Assembly: GCF_049340185.1 (NCBI RefSeq)
Contig: NZ_JBMPPC010000002.1
Location: forward strand, 434,001 to 498,000
Direction of reading: 5' to 3'
DNA: 64,000 nucleotides
Origin: Undibacterium sp049340185
Lineage (GTDB): Bacteria; Pseudomonadota; Gammaproteobacteria; Burkholderiales; Burkholderiaceae_D
The notes below the pieces were generated by a model. The model saw only the letters and a list, made by a program, of their open reading frames with translations, was not told the origin of the DNA and made no database searches. The stretch's first letter is position 1. Every line of letters begins with the position of its first letter. Below, piece by piece: positions 33,304 through 42,946 of the stretch. The position numbers were made by a program, and so were the translations under genes.

Positions 33304-33317
33304 CACTATATGTAGTG
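33304..33317. promoter_or_regulatory. NrdR box 1
   Basis: CACTATATGTAGTG, a palindrome with one mismatched pair, close to the NrdR box consensus (acaCwAtATaTwGtgt). It lies about 30 bp from box 2, three helical turns, the usual arrangement for NrdR, which represses reductase genes when dATP is high. Confidence 0.65.
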
Positions 33318-33333
33318 CGCAAGATTTGATTTG

Positions 33334-33347
33334 CACTAATTCTAGTG
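33334..33347. promoter_or_regulatory. NrdR box 2
   Basis: CACTAATTCTAGTG: outer arms CACTA and TAGTG are exactly symmetrical; the centre departs from the AT-alternating consensus. It pairs with box 1 in spacing. The 379-bp stretch 33053-33431 contains these boxes and the promoter but no other gene. Confidence 0.6.
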
Positions 33348-33431
33348 CCGCGCTGGCAGATACGCAATCGCTTTTTTTGTTAAAAAGAGAATATTTTTTA
33401 TTGTTGCGGCTGGCTTTGCAGATTGACAAAG

Positions 33432-34076
33432 TCAAAGCATGAAAGGAAAGCTAGGCAGCGCATGAGTGGGCACTAACATGGACTCATGCTGAGCAGCATG
33501 AACAAGCAATTCTTTATATTGTTTCCAATTAAAAAATGGCCCGGGGTCGGTCTTGCGGCCAGGAGCAATATCCTGATGGCCGACGATATGTCGTATCGGA
33601 CAGGCTTGTATCAAGACCAAAGTCAATTTCTGCAGTGACAGATATTGCGCCTCCTCGAATGCCTGATGATCACTCCCCTCCAACTCAATCCCGACTGAAA
33701 AATTATTACACGCTGACTGCCCCTGAAACGATGAGACGCCAGCATGCCAGGCACGCAAGTTGACAGGAACGAATTGCAGCACCTGGCCATCGCGCCGTAT
33801 CAAAAAATGGGTAGAGACCCGGACGCCCTGTAACGAGGTAAAACTGGGATGCGCCGTGACGTCGAGCTGATTCAAAAACAAATCAGTAATAGCGCTACCG
33901 CCGAACTGGCCCGCTGGCAGGCTGATGTTATGAATGACCAATAGTGAGATTTCTGCACCGTCGGGACGATGATCATAATTCGGCGACGGCTTTTGTTCAG
34001 CCTGAGGACAATGCCCGCCGGCATCGATCATCCATGCCGGTTGTACAGAATGCAGAACGAGTTTATTCCGATTCAT
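33432..34076 (-). CDS. ampD: 1,6-anhydro-N-acetylmuramyl-L-alanine amidase
   Basis: 214 residues of the cytosolic AmpD amidase_2 family, which cleaves the peptide from anhydro-muropeptides in cell wall recycling. Zinc ligands are visible: His in LLVIHNISLPAGQFG, His in RAWHAGVSSF, and Asp in the GHQDIAPGRKTDPGPFF motif. The N-terminus (VQPAWMIDAGGHCPQAEQKPSPNYDHRP) matches AmpD. It overlaps the 3' end of pilR by 14 bp, so it is read from the same operon. No ampR or beta-lactamase gene is nearby. Confidence 0.93.
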   Translation of the reverse strand: MNRNKLVLHSVQPAWMIDAGGHCPQAEQKPSPNYDHRPDGAEISLLVIHNISLPAGQFGGSAITDLFLNQLDVTAHPSFTSLQGVRVSTHFLIRRDGQVLQFVPVNLRAWHAGVSSFQGQSACNNFSVGIELEGSDHQAFEEAQYLSLQKLTLVLIQACPIRHIVGHQDIAPGRKTDPGPFFNWKQYKELLVHAAQHESMLVPTHALPSFPFML

Positions 34077-35616
34077 GAATCTTCAGTTTTTGTATCTGGT
34101 AGCGCAGTTGCCGGAAACTGACCCCCAGGAGCTCAGCCGCCTGGGTACGGTTATTCCTGGTCTTGACCAAGGCACGGCGTATCACCTCTTTCTCAATACG
34201 CTCCAGATAATCGGGCAAAGAACAAGGTAATTCCGGCTCAGTAAAAATCGATATATCGGCATGAGCACCTGGCAGTGTTGTCACCGGACTGGCGCTGACT
34301 GCGTCCTGTAACAACACTTTTTCTACCGAGGCATCACCAGAATCTAAACTTACCACGGTCGCCGGCAATGCCGTACTCACCAGGCTCGCCCCGGAGACAG
34401 AGCTACTTAGTGGCTTCGCCGAAGGACGTAAAGCCAGATCACTGACTTCGATACAGCCATCGTTGGCGAAGGCCAGCGCACGCTCCAGGATGTTTTCCAA
34501 TTCGCGGACATTCCCGGGAAAATCATATTCGGCAAGTGCCTGACGCGCACTATCGGATAACAAGGTCGCACAACGATCGGGGTTCGTCTGAGCGGATGCG
34601 GTCAGTCGCTGCAAAATCCCCTCGGATAATTCGCCTATATCCGTCAGGCGTTCGCGCAATGGCGGCAAATGCAGCTCAATCACATTCAGACGATAGTACA
34701 AATCCTGACGAAATTTCCCTGCGGTCACGCAATTCGCCAAATTCTGATGCGTTGCACTGATGATGCGAACATCAACGGGTTCTTCCGTCGTAGCGCCGAC
34801 CTTGCGTACCCTGCGCTCCTGGATTGCCCTCAGCAACTTGACCTGCATCGCCAAAGGCAGATCGGCGACTTCGTCCAGCATCAGCGTACCGCCGCTGGCC
34901 GCCTGAAAAAATCCATCGCGATCATCATTGGCACCGGTAAAAGCACCTTTGCGATAACCAAAAAATTCGGCTTCCATCAATGCCTCAGGAATGGCTCCGC
35001 AGTTGACCGCAATAAAAGCCTTTTCGGAGCGGGCACTATTCAGATGGATTTCGCGGGCAGCCAGTTCTTTGCCACTTCCCGATTCGCCGGTAATGATTAC
35101 GGGCGCCATACTGCGGGCTAAGCGGCTGATCTGGGCACGCACATGGCGGATTCCCTCAGATTGTCCGATCAGTGAAGATGCCGTGATTTTTTCTACCTGT
35201 GCAGTCTCGACGTTTTGCTTGCTTTGCACTTCACTGGTCTGCAATGCCGAGCGCACCAGTTTGCGTAGCTGATCCAGTGCGACCGGCTTGGACACATAAT
35301 CAAATGCACCGGCTTTCAGCGCTACAACCGCATTGTCCGCACTGCCAAATGCCGTGATCACCGCAATCGGCGTATTTTTATAATGCAGGCCGACTTCATG
35401 CACCAACTCCATCCCGGAACCATCCGGTAGGCGCATATCAGTCAGAACCAGCGAATAAGTCGTTTTACTCAGATACTGGCGCGCAACCTCCAGGGTCTCG
35501 GCACTATCGACATCGAGTCCCATCTTGATGAGCGTGATTTCCAGCAACTCACGTAAATGCGCCTCATCATCCACAACCAGAATACGCGGACTGTTTGGCA
35601 GGTCTTTAGTGCTCAT
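34063..35616 (-). CDS. pilR: Sigma-54-dependent response regulator PilR
   Basis: 517 residues: receiver domain (about 10-125) with DDE, the phospho-acceptor Asp in LVLTDMRLPDGSG and the Lys in FDYVSKP; AAA+ domain with Walker A (GESGSGKEL), the sigma-54-contacting GAFTGA loop (YRKGAFTGANDD) and Walker B (GGTLMLDEV); and a Fis-type helix-turn-helix at the C-terminus (NRTQAAELLGVSFRQLRYQI). It overlaps pilS by 11 bp. PilR normally activates pilA for type IV pili; pilB-pilC-pilD lie 23 kb away in this window. Confidence 0.92.
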   Translation of the reverse strand: MSTKDLPNSPRILVVDDEAHLRELLEITLIKMGLDVDSAETLEVARQYLSKTTYSLVLTDMRLPDGSGMELVHEVGLHYKNTPIAVITAFGSADNAVVALKAGAFDYVSKPVALDQLRKLVRSALQTSEVQSKQNVETAQVEKITASSLIGQSEGIRHVRAQISRLARSMAPVIITGESGSGKELAAREIHLNSARSEKAFIAVNCGAIPEALMEAEFFGYRKGAFTGANDDRDGFFQAASGGTLMLDEVADLPLAMQVKLLRAIQERRVRKVGATTEEPVDVRIISATHQNLANCVTAGKFRQDLYYRLNVIELHLPPLRERLTDIGELSEGILQRLTASAQTNPDRCATLLSDSARQALAEYDFPGNVRELENILERALAFANDGCIEVSDLALRPSAKPLSSSVSGASLVSTALPATVVSLDSGDASVEKVLLQDAVSASPVTTLPGAHADISIFTEPELPCSLPDYLERIEKEVIRRALVKTRNNRTQAAELLGVSFRQLRYQIQKLKIHESE

Positions 35617-37372
35617 GGGCAGATGACTCAGTCAAAGAAAAATTAATCACAAAGCGACCTCTCGATTCACCGAACATCGTGGTCGGATCATCGGCATGGT
35701 ATTCATAATCGAGCAAAGCATGGTTATTCAAGCATAGCTCCCGTGCCATGTACAAACCCAGTCCAGTTCCCTTGCTCGATGTCGTATAAAAAGGTTCGAA
35801 TAAATGGGAACGCACTTCCGCACCAATACCCGGTCCATCGTCCTGTATGTGCAACTCCATCCTGTGCATCGTACTGGCCTGAGCAAATATCTTGATGCTG
35901 CCCGGTGCGCCACTGGCATACCTGGTGGCATTCGACAATAGATTGACAATCACCTCGCGCAAATGCCCCACATCAAATACGACAGGAAATGTGATCGCAC
36001 GATCAACATAAATCAAGTCTGGATCGAGTCCGCGGGTTTCCACAAAGTCCTGAACAATTTCAATCACCAGAGGCAGCAAAGAAAACGGCTTGGTATCGGC
36101 CTGTGCTTTGCGTGATAATTTCAGAATATCTTCGATCAGCTGGTTCAGGCGTGCCACATTATCGTCAACGATTTTCAATAATCGCTGGGTCTGTGCCGGA
36201 TTGCTCATGTCTTCATTTAACAAGGATGCCGCATACGAGATCGAAGACAAGGGATTTCTGACCTCATGCGCAATACTGGCAGTCAGACGTCCCATCGACG
36301 CCAACTTGAGTTGCTGCGCCTGATTCTCAATGTCTGAGACATCCTGCATAAAAATAATCGTATAAGACGCCTGATCCTGACCAAAACCATCAATATCGGC
36401 ACTGTCCACGTCCATAAAGCGCAATTTAAGATGCGTCACAAAATCGGAGCGCAGATTGTTTTCTGGCAAATTGCTGTCGAAGGTTGCATCTCCCGCATGA
36501 CGAATCGAGATGAAGGAAATATTTTCCTCCATCGCCCAGGGCATGATGCCCGTATTCGTCATCGTCGTATTCAGGGTTGCACCACTCCTGGTCGACAGCA
36601 CTTCAGCGATCGGTTTCAAGGCCGGAATATCCCGCAAGCGCATATGACTGACCTCCTTGATCAGATGCGCGCCCAGCATGCGCTCGGCAGCCGGATTCAT
36701 CTCGACCAGATGATCTGCCTGATCGACCACCAGAATACCGTCCCCCATATCTGAAATGACCAGTCGGTTAATCGCCTGCTGGATTGCCAGTGCATGACCA
36801 CGCTCGGCAGCCAGGGCTTCTTGCTGTATCAGATTCTTTGCCAGCCGGTTAACTACATACACGACAGCAAAATACGCAGCACCATATAAACCAGCCTGAG
36901 AACTCAGATTAATATCTTCTTGCTGCAAAATTCTGTAAAGACTTTCCAGCAGCAGGAACAAGGTCACAAAAGCCGCAAAAAACAATCCCCACAATAAAGG
37001 TGCCAGAATCCCGACGCCCGCCAGCGGGAATAAATACAAAATCGCCAGGCCGCTTTTATTTCCTCCCGAAGCCAGATACATAATAGAGATCACGACAACA
37101 TCGAGCGCAATCTGTGCGGCTAGCTGTAACTTGAAATGTTTTTGGTAGCGATATTTCAAGACGATGAAAGCAATAGCAATCAACAGATATACCACGCAAG
37201 CTTCGCTCAGCAATAACTGCTCGCTCAACCACGAGTCCTTGCCATTACGTAAATTCAGGTAAGCGAGTAAAACAAGTGCCACGACCAGACGCGACACATT
37301 CAGCGTTTGTAAAGAACGCCAGAAAGTCGCGCTAGGCAACGCGGATAAGGAATTTTCAGTCGGCATGATCAA
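35606..37372 (-). CDS. pilS: Sensor histidine kinase PilS
   Basis: 588 residues. About six N-terminal membrane helices (for example LVVALVLLAYL and LLLSEACVVYLLIAIAFIVL), then a PAS-like domain (ISDMGDGILVVDQADHLVEMNPAAERMLG), the H-box with the phospho-acceptor His (TASIAHEVRNPLSSISYA), and the N, G1 and G2 boxes (VNLLSNATRYA; DDGPGIG; GTGLGLYMAREL). It senses an unknown signal, possibly pilin in the membrane, and phosphorylates PilR. Upstream is the PP0621-type gene after a 68-bp gap. Confidence 0.92.
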   Translation of the reverse strand: MIMPTENSLSALPSATFWRSLQTLNVSRLVVALVLLAYLNLRNGKDSWLSEQLLLSEACVVYLLIAIAFIVLKYRYQKHFKLQLAAQIALDVVVISIMYLASGGNKSGLAILYLFPLAGVGILAPLLWGLFFAAFVTLFLLLESLYRILQQEDINLSSQAGLYGAAYFAVVYVVNRLAKNLIQQEALAAERGHALAIQQAINRLVISDMGDGILVVDQADHLVEMNPAAERMLGAHLIKEVSHMRLRDIPALKPIAEVLSTRSGATLNTTMTNTGIMPWAMEENISFISIRHAGDATFDSNLPENNLRSDFVTHLKLRFMDVDSADIDGFGQDQASYTIIFMQDVSDIENQAQQLKLASMGRLTASIAHEVRNPLSSISYAASLLNEDMSNPAQTQRLLKIVDDNVARLNQLIEDILKLSRKAQADTKPFSLLPLVIEIVQDFVETRGLDPDLIYVDRAITFPVVFDVGHLREVIVNLLSNATRYASGAPGSIKIFAQASTMHRMELHIQDDGPGIGAEVRSHLFEPFYTTSSKGTGLGLYMARELCLNNHALLDYEYHADDPTTMFGESRGRFVINFSLTESSAHEH

Positions 37373-37440
37373 TGATCATCAGAATACTGAAGGGTATTGA
37401 AGAATACTGCCAAAGCTGAGTAATGCCAGCGTATGAACGA

Positions 37441-37710
37441 CTATGCATGCTGATCCGCATGGGCGACGCTGCAATACACATGCTGCTCACGGTAGACCGC
37501 CTCGGATGCAGGGAAGTGAATCTGGCATGTTTCGCAGCACACCATCGCCTCAGCGTTTTGTGCTGGTGCCTGCGCCATATTAGGCGGATTAGACGGATGA
37601 CCAGAATTAAAGGCGCCGCCATCCTGCCCGGCTCCAGGTTGCTGCTGGCTTTTTTTACGAATCGCCAGCACAACGAGTGCGGCCAATACCAGCCACATCA
37701 ATAATTTCAT
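37441..37710 (-). CDS. PP0621-family small membrane-anchored protein
   Basis: 89 residues: one N-terminal membrane helix (MKLLMWLVLAALVVLAIR), a Gln/Asn/Pro-rich linker, and a C-terminal zinc-finger-like segment with CCETCQIHFPASEAVYREQHVYCSVAH (three Cys and several His). This layout and its place between ypjD and pilS match the PP0621 family. Function is unknown. The start codon overlaps the stop of the preceding gene by 4 bp. Confidence 0.85.
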   Translation of the reverse strand: MKLLMWLVLAALVVLAIRKKSQQQPGAGQDGGAFNSGHPSNPPNMAQAPAQNAEAMVCCETCQIHFPASEAVYREQHVYCSVAHADQHA

Positions 37711-38519
37711 GACAGGCTCCTGTGCAACAAAACTTCGAGAACAAAGCGACTGCCGACATATGCCAGCAACAACGTAATAAAACCGCTCAGTGTAAAACTC
37801 AGTACCGTCTTACCACGCCAGCCGCGCCACTTGCGACCAATCAGCAAGACGCCAAACAAACACCATGAGAACAAGGACAAGATGGTCTTGTGATCCCATT
37901 TAAATGCAATGCCCAGTACCTGTTCAGAGAACACTACACCGGAAAGAACGGTCAAACTCAGTAAAACAAAGCCAATGGTGATTAAGCGGAACAGAATTTT
38001 TTCCATCGTCAGCAAGGCAGGCAAGCGTTCAATCGCGGCATTCAGCCAAGCGGGCAGACTTTGATTATTCGGCTTATGTAAATGGGCGTCCTGCAAAATC
38101 ATCACGACAGCATGAAAAGCAGCAATCGTCAGTGTGCTATACGACAATAAGGCAATCCCCAAATGCCATGGAAACATGGTCGTCTTCCCTGCCAGAGCAA
38201 CCAGACTACCCGGAAAAAATACCGGCAGAATCACCATCAGGGCCGCATTTGGCAATAGCAATACCTTTAATCCGTCCAGCGAAAGATTGCGGCTCTCCAG
38301 CCAATACACGAGTACCGATACCCAGAGCGCGGAGGAAAGCATTACGGCAAAACCGACACGCAGCGCATCCGGCGTAAAGATCGTCAACCATAAAGCGGCC
38401 GCATGTATCAGCCATGCGGCAAAGGTAAAACCAGACTCAAGCAAGCGGCGCTGATTAGGGACGAAACTGCCAAGCACATAGAGGGCAGCTGCGAGGAAAG
38501 AAAGATAAGTTTGCATCAC
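37707..38519 (-). CDS. Cytochrome c assembly-family membrane protein (YpjD/CcsA-like)
   Basis: 270 residues with about eight membrane helices. The Trp-rich motif and His of the CcsA/CcmC family are represented by WDHKTILSLFSWCLFG and HLGIALLSYSTLTIAAFHAV. E. coli YpjD is the closest well-known relative by type. Such proteins handle haem in cytochrome c assembly, but the YpjD branch is uncharacterised. It begins the block ypjD-PP0621-pilS-pilR-ampD. In many betaproteobacteria this gene is, as I recall, divergent from ffh; here about 8 kb separates them. Confidence 0.85.
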   Translation of the reverse strand: MMQTYLSFLAAALYVLGSFVPNQRRLLESGFTFAAWLIHAAALWLTIFTPDALRVGFAVMLSSALWVSVLVYWLESRNLSLDGLKVLLLPNAALMVILPVFFPGSLVALAGKTTMFPWHLGIALLSYSTLTIAAFHAVVMILQDAHLHKPNNQSLPAWLNAAIERLPALLTMEKILFRLITIGFVLLSLTVLSGVVFSEQVLGIAFKWDHKTILSLFSWCLFGVLLIGRKWRGWRGKTVLSFTLSGFITLLLAYVGSRFVLEVLLHRSLS

Positions 38520-38632
38520 TTAAGTTTACACCATGTCAGCAAGTCTGTAGCCCGGGATTTGTTTCCGTTGATGACAGACGATGCTGAGAGAGCTTAGTCA
38601 CCATATTCGACTCAAATCAAGCGCAGACAAAA

Positions 38633-39970
38633 TCAGGCAGGGCGGACGGCTAACTGATACTTTTTTATTTTGTCGTACAGTGTCTTTTTCGGAATACCGA
38701 GCTGCTCTGCCGCCAGCGCGACATTACCATCATGAGCTTGCAAGGCGTGCTGAATCAGGCTGGACTCATATTCATCGAGACGCTTGGGCAAACTATCGAC
38801 TTCCGCTGCCTTTATATGGGCAACAGGATCGCGGGCAGATGCTGGTATAAGATCGGCCACGCCAAGTACCCATTTATCCGCAAAATTGCGGAGCTCCCGC
38901 ACGTTTCCCGGCCAGTCGCGTTGCTGCCATTCCGCCATATGCTCAGGCGTCCATGACGGAACTGGCATCTGATAACGCTGCGCTGCGGCGTCGGCAAAAT
39001 GCTTCAGCAGGAGCGGGATATCTTCGCGCCTTTGCTTCAGCACAGGCAAATCAATGCTCACCACGCTGAGTCGGTAATACAAATCTTCACGGAACTTCGC
39101 CTCTTCACTCAGTTGCAATAAGTCCACCTTACTCGCCGCGATCACGCGACAATCAAGAACAATCTGGGCATTACCGCCCAGACGCTCCAAACGCCGCTCC
39201 TGCAAGACTCGCAGCAGTTTCACCTGCAATGCCAGCGGCATACTCTCAATTTCATCGAGAAATACCGTACCTCCCTGAGCATATTCCAGTTTGCCGATAC
39301 GACGTTTTTGCGCGCTGGTAAAAGCCCCTGCTTCATGACCAAAAATCTCACTCTCAAACATCGCCTCCGGCAAAGCGCCGCAATTGATGGCAACAAATTC
39401 ACCGCTGCGACCACTCGCCAAATGCAGTTGCCGGGCCACGACTTCTTTACCAGAGCCCGTTGCACCATTGATCAGCACATCAACCGGACTCGGCCCGATA
39501 GCACGAATGAATTTACGTACCTGTTCAATGACCGGCGCATGTCCCAGCATCTCCGGCACCGATTTTTGGCTGGCGAGTTGCTGTTTCAATTGCCGGTTGT
39601 CCATGACCAGTTTGCGCTTTTCCTGCGCCCTCAGGCAAGTCTCAAGCAAGCGCTCCGAGGCAAACGGCTTTTCGATAAAATCATAAGCACCCACCCGCAT
39701 CGCGGCGACGGCCATACTGACATCGCCATGCCCGGTAATCAAAATGACGGGCAAATCGGCGTCGAGCGCGCGTACTTGTGTCAGTAGCTCCAGACCAGAC
39801 TGTCCCGGCAAGCGCACATCGCTGACGATAATGCCAGCAAAAGCTGGATGCAATGCGGATTGTGCTGCCTCGACGCTCGCATACGCATGTACCTTGAAGC
39901 CTCCCAATTCCAGCGTCTGCGAGGTCGCCAGTCTGACGGCCTGCTCATCTTCAATCAATAGTGCTTCCAA
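38633..39970 (-). CDS. DctD-type sigma-54 response regulator
   Basis: 445 residues: receiver domain (about 1-120; Asp in GIIVSDVRLPGQSGLELL), AAA+ domain with Walker A (NGATGSGKEV) and Walker B (GGTVFLDEIESMPLALQ), and a C-terminal Fis-type helix-turn-helix (NVALAAEQLGIPKKTLYDKI). The closest named type is DctD, activator of C4-dicarboxylate uptake. The loop that contacts sigma-54 reads GAFTSA instead of GAFTGA. Paired with the DctB-like kinase upstream. No dicarboxylate carrier gene is in the window; the adjacent ABC transporter with a sigma-54 promoter is the likelier target. Confidence 0.88.
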   Translation of the reverse strand: MEALLIEDEQAVRLATSQTLELGGFKVHAYASVEAAQSALHPAFAGIIVSDVRLPGQSGLELLTQVRALDADLPVILITGHGDVSMAVAAMRVGAYDFIEKPFASERLLETCLRAQEKRKLVMDNRQLKQQLASQKSVPEMLGHAPVIEQVRKFIRAIGPSPVDVLINGATGSGKEVVARQLHLASGRSGEFVAINCGALPEAMFESEIFGHEAGAFTSAQKRRIGKLEYAQGGTVFLDEIESMPLALQVKLLRVLQERRLERLGGNAQIVLDCRVIAASKVDLLQLSEEAKFREDLYYRLSVVSIDLPVLKQRREDIPLLLKHFADAAAQRYQMPVPSWTPEHMAEWQQRDWPGNVRELRNFADKWVLGVADLIPASARDPVAHIKAAEVDSLPKRLDEYESSLIQHALQAHDGNVALAAEQLGIPKKTLYDKIKKYQLAVRPA

Positions 39971-40153
39971 CGTTGTCTCCTGATACTACTTATGTGATGA
40001 CACGGATATTTGCAGCGCGCCTGAAATCATATACTCCCCTAACAATAAAGAAAAATACCCTTAATTGCGCAATATTCTATTGGCGATATAAAAAATACTC
40101 AGGGAGAGTATGTTATTTTTCATTCCTGTCACCAGCACCAGATCTGCCATCTG

Positions 40154-42088
40154 TCAACTCTTGGGACTATCAGACTTATCCACGCTACGAGGAAGACTGA
40201 CCACGAATTCAGCGCCTCCACCAACTCGATTTGATGCACTCAGACTGCCGTTCATCGCCTGAACAATCGACGATGAAATCGCCAGCCCCAGACCCAACCC
40301 CTGATCCGATGGTTTGGTCGTAAAAAACGGCTCAAACAAATGCTGAATCACATGATCAGGCAGTCCAGTCCCGGCATCAATAATACGAATAATGATGTAC
40401 TGCGCATCGGCATCAAGCTCAACCCTAACTTGTTGCGGGCTACCAGTAACTGGCATTTGTAGCGTCGCGTCCAGAGCGTTGCGTATCAGGTTGATCAATA
40501 CCTGTTCTATCCGTACCGCATCTCCCAGTACCAGCATCCCGCGCTGATCCGGTAAGTTCAATGTCACTCCGTGCCGGTCAAAGTCGCTGTGCAACAGCAA
40601 GGCGGCAGCACGTAAAGACTGCGCAACATCCACGACCGCCACCGCTTCAGGACTTTTTCTGGCAAATCCTTTTAGCTGCGCAATGATGCGCCCCATCCTG
40701 GCACTGGCATCACTGATATGGGCGAGATTATCACCAGCTTGCGTCAGATTGCCACGTGCCAGAAAGGTCACTGCGTTATCCGCAAAAGCGCGGATTGCAG
40801 TCAGCGGCTGATTCAGCTCATGCGTCATCCCGGCTGCCATCTGCCCTAACATAGCGAGTTTGCCGGTTTGCACCATCTCATCCTGGGTTGAGCGCAACAG
40901 ATTTTCTGCATCCTGAAGTTTGCTGTATTTACCGGCTAGTTGCTGATTCGCCAGCGTCAGTTCCTGCGTTCTCTGTGCGATACGCACTTCTAATTCGTCA
41001 GCAGCGCTTTGTAATGCCTGGCGCGCCAGCAGACCTTCTTTCATGCGCTGGCGACGCTGATACACTACTGCGGCAGCGGTCGCACTCAAAATCACCAGCA
41101 ACAAAGTTACCAGTGCGGCCTTGACGCCTGCCAGACGGATTTTTGCTTCGGACGGAAACAAGATCAATTGCCATGACAGGCGTCCCACAGGCCGGGCTAC
41201 ATAGCTACCAAAATCGAGGCGCGCCGGTCTGTTCAAGCTGCTAATCGTCGTAATCGCTTTACCCCCATATTGCAAAGTCGCGCCCAGGGCCTGCTGCGCA
41301 GCCGGATCGAGTACGCGCAAGCTATGGTATTGCCAATCGGCCCGATTACTGAGAAACACCACACCATATTGATCCGATAAAGCAATCGGCTCCTCACTAC
41401 TGCGCCAAGCTTGCTCGAATTCGGTCAGGCTGATTTTGACCGCGATGACACCAATCGGTGAGTGCTGAATGTGATTAACAGGCACTGCTGAACTCGCGGT
41501 TGCCGGTCCAGATGCGGAAAAACCTTGTGCCAAAGAATTTCTGACAAACGGCCGTACACCTTCCGGATAGACGGCTTGCGCAATAAAGTAACCGGGAATA
41601 TTCGTCGTATTGCCGATGGCATAAAAACGTCCTGCCTGCCCCGTCATCGCCTGACGAAAATAGGGACGGAAACTGAAATTCTGTCCCATGTAGGTTTGCG
41701 GCGTATCCCAGTTGCTGGTGGCAATCGTCTTCCCCTGCGCATCCATCAAATAGATAGACGCAACTTTGGCTTGTAGCTGCAAGTCTCGCAGCAGGGCATT
41801 TAATTCAGCAACGAGACCTTGGCTATCAGGCTGTGCCAAGAGTCGGGCAGCGAGCGGCAGATAAGATACTGAGTACGGCAGGGTCTCGTATTTTTCCAGC
41901 GCTGACTCCAGATCGAGGGAAATCAGTTTCAGCTGGCGATCGCCGCTACGATGCAACTCATCTCTGGCGAATGTCGTGGCACCCCAATACGTAGAACACA
42001 CCAGAACAATCGCCAGCATCACCAATGCGGTTAGCAATGCGATACTAGCGAGCTTTGAGCGAATCAGAGAAAATCGGGCAGGTCTCAT
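40154..42088 (-). CDS. DctB-type sensor histidine kinase
   Basis: 644 residues. An N-terminal membrane helix (LASIALLTALVMLAIVLVCSTYWG) and a second near residue 325 (GVKAALVTLLLVILSATAAAVVY) enclose a periplasmic sensor of the double-PAS (dCACHE) kind; the segment SIYLMDAQGKTIATSNWDTPQTYMGQNFSFRPYF is a DctB signature. A coiled coil leads to the H-box (AAGMTHELNQPLTAIRAFADN) and the ATP domain (NLIRNALDAT, DAGTGLPD, GLGLGLAISSSIV). DctB senses C4-dicarboxylates in relatives; the ligand here may differ. 183 bp separate it from the regulator, with no gene in between. Confidence 0.88.
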   Translation of the reverse strand: MRPARFSLIRSKLASIALLTALVMLAIVLVCSTYWGATTFARDELHRSGDRQLKLISLDLESALEKYETLPYSVSYLPLAARLLAQPDSQGLVAELNALLRDLQLQAKVASIYLMDAQGKTIATSNWDTPQTYMGQNFSFRPYFRQAMTGQAGRFYAIGNTTNIPGYFIAQAVYPEGVRPFVRNSLAQGFSASGPATASSAVPVNHIQHSPIGVIAVKISLTEFEQAWRSSEEPIALSDQYGVVFLSNRADWQYHSLRVLDPAAQQALGATLQYGGKAITTISSLNRPARLDFGSYVARPVGRLSWQLILFPSEAKIRLAGVKAALVTLLLVILSATAAAVVYQRRQRMKEGLLARQALQSAADELEVRIAQRTQELTLANQQLAGKYSKLQDAENLLRSTQDEMVQTGKLAMLGQMAAGMTHELNQPLTAIRAFADNAVTFLARGNLTQAGDNLAHISDASARMGRIIAQLKGFARKSPEAVAVVDVAQSLRAAALLLHSDFDRHGVTLNLPDQRGMLVLGDAVRIEQVLINLIRNALDATLQMPVTGSPQQVRVELDADAQYIIIRIIDAGTGLPDHVIQHLFEPFFTTKPSDQGLGLGLAISSSIVQAMNGSLSASNRVGGGAEFVVSLPRSVDKSDSPKS

Positions 42089-42144
42089 CTGTCGGCAACA
42101 TTAGTTTTGCATAGCGTTGAGAGGCGGGACCAGACCTGCTGAAA

Positions 42145-42945
42145 TCAATCCACCGCCGCCATTTTCAATTCATCGGTGTGATGTCGCTGCTGCTCCTCCA
42201 TCACGAGCTGGCCCAGTTCACGTTTCAAGGCATTGAATTCTGCCGAGGACGGATCGCGCAAACGAGGCAAATCGACGATGAGATCACGCTTCACAGTACC
42301 GGGGCGGTAGGTCATCACGATGATACGGTCTGCCAGATAAATCGCCTCTTCAATACTGTGCGTGACAAAGATAATCGTCTTTTTCAATTCCGACCAGATC
42401 CGCAATAACTCATCTTGCAGATTGCGACGCGTCAGAGCATCCAAAGCACCAAAAGGTTCATCCATCAGCATGATAGGTGAATCCAGTGCAAGCACGCGGG
42501 CAATCGCAACACGCTGACGCATGCCGCCCGACAGATCTTTCGGAAAGCGACTTTTGAAATCACTCAAGCCCAGCATCACTAGTAAGTCCGTCACTTTTTT
42601 CTGAATCTCGGCCTTGCCAAGACCTTTGATTTCCAGACCGAAGGCGATATTTTGCTCGACCGTCATCCAAGGAAATAAGGCATATTCCTGAAACACCATG
42701 CCGCGATCCGGACCAGGTCCGGAGACCAGCTTACCATCAGTGGTGATCGTGCCTGAGCTGGGTAACGAAAAACCTGCAACGGCATTCAGCAATGTCGATT
42801 TACCGCAACCAGACGGACCGAGCAGGCAGACGAACTGCCCTTCCGGAATATCCAGCTGAATATCTTTTAATGCGACGACTTCGCGGTCGCTGGTTTTAAA
42901 AATCTTGTTGACCGCGTTCACTTTGATTTGCGCTTGCTGTGTCAT
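42145..42945 (-). CDS. NitT/TauT-type ABC transporter, ATP-binding protein
   Basis: 266 residues. Walker A (LLGPSGCGKSTLLN), Q-loop (VFQEYALFPW), signature (LSGGMRQRVAIARVLA), Walker B (IMLMDEPFGALD) and H-loop (IIFVTHSIEEAIYLADRI) are all present. Similar to SsuB, TauB and NrtD. It is the last gene of a three-gene operon with permease and binding protein; its start lies 1 bp after the permease stop region (42945/42947). Powers import of a small anion or organic acid. Confidence 0.92.
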   Translation of the reverse strand: MTQQAQIKVNAVNKIFKTSDREVVALKDIQLDIPEGQFVCLLGPSGCGKSTLLNAVAGFSLPSSGTITTDGKLVSGPGPDRGMVFQEYALFPWMTVEQNIAFGLEIKGLGKAEIQKKVTDLLVMLGLSDFKSRFPKDLSGGMRQRVAIARVLALDSPIMLMDEPFGALDALTRRNLQDELLRIWSELKKTIIFVTHSIEEAIYLADRIIVMTYRPGTVKRDLIVDLPRLRDPSSAEFNALKRELGQLVMEEQQRHHTDELKMAAVD

Positions 42946-42946
42946 A

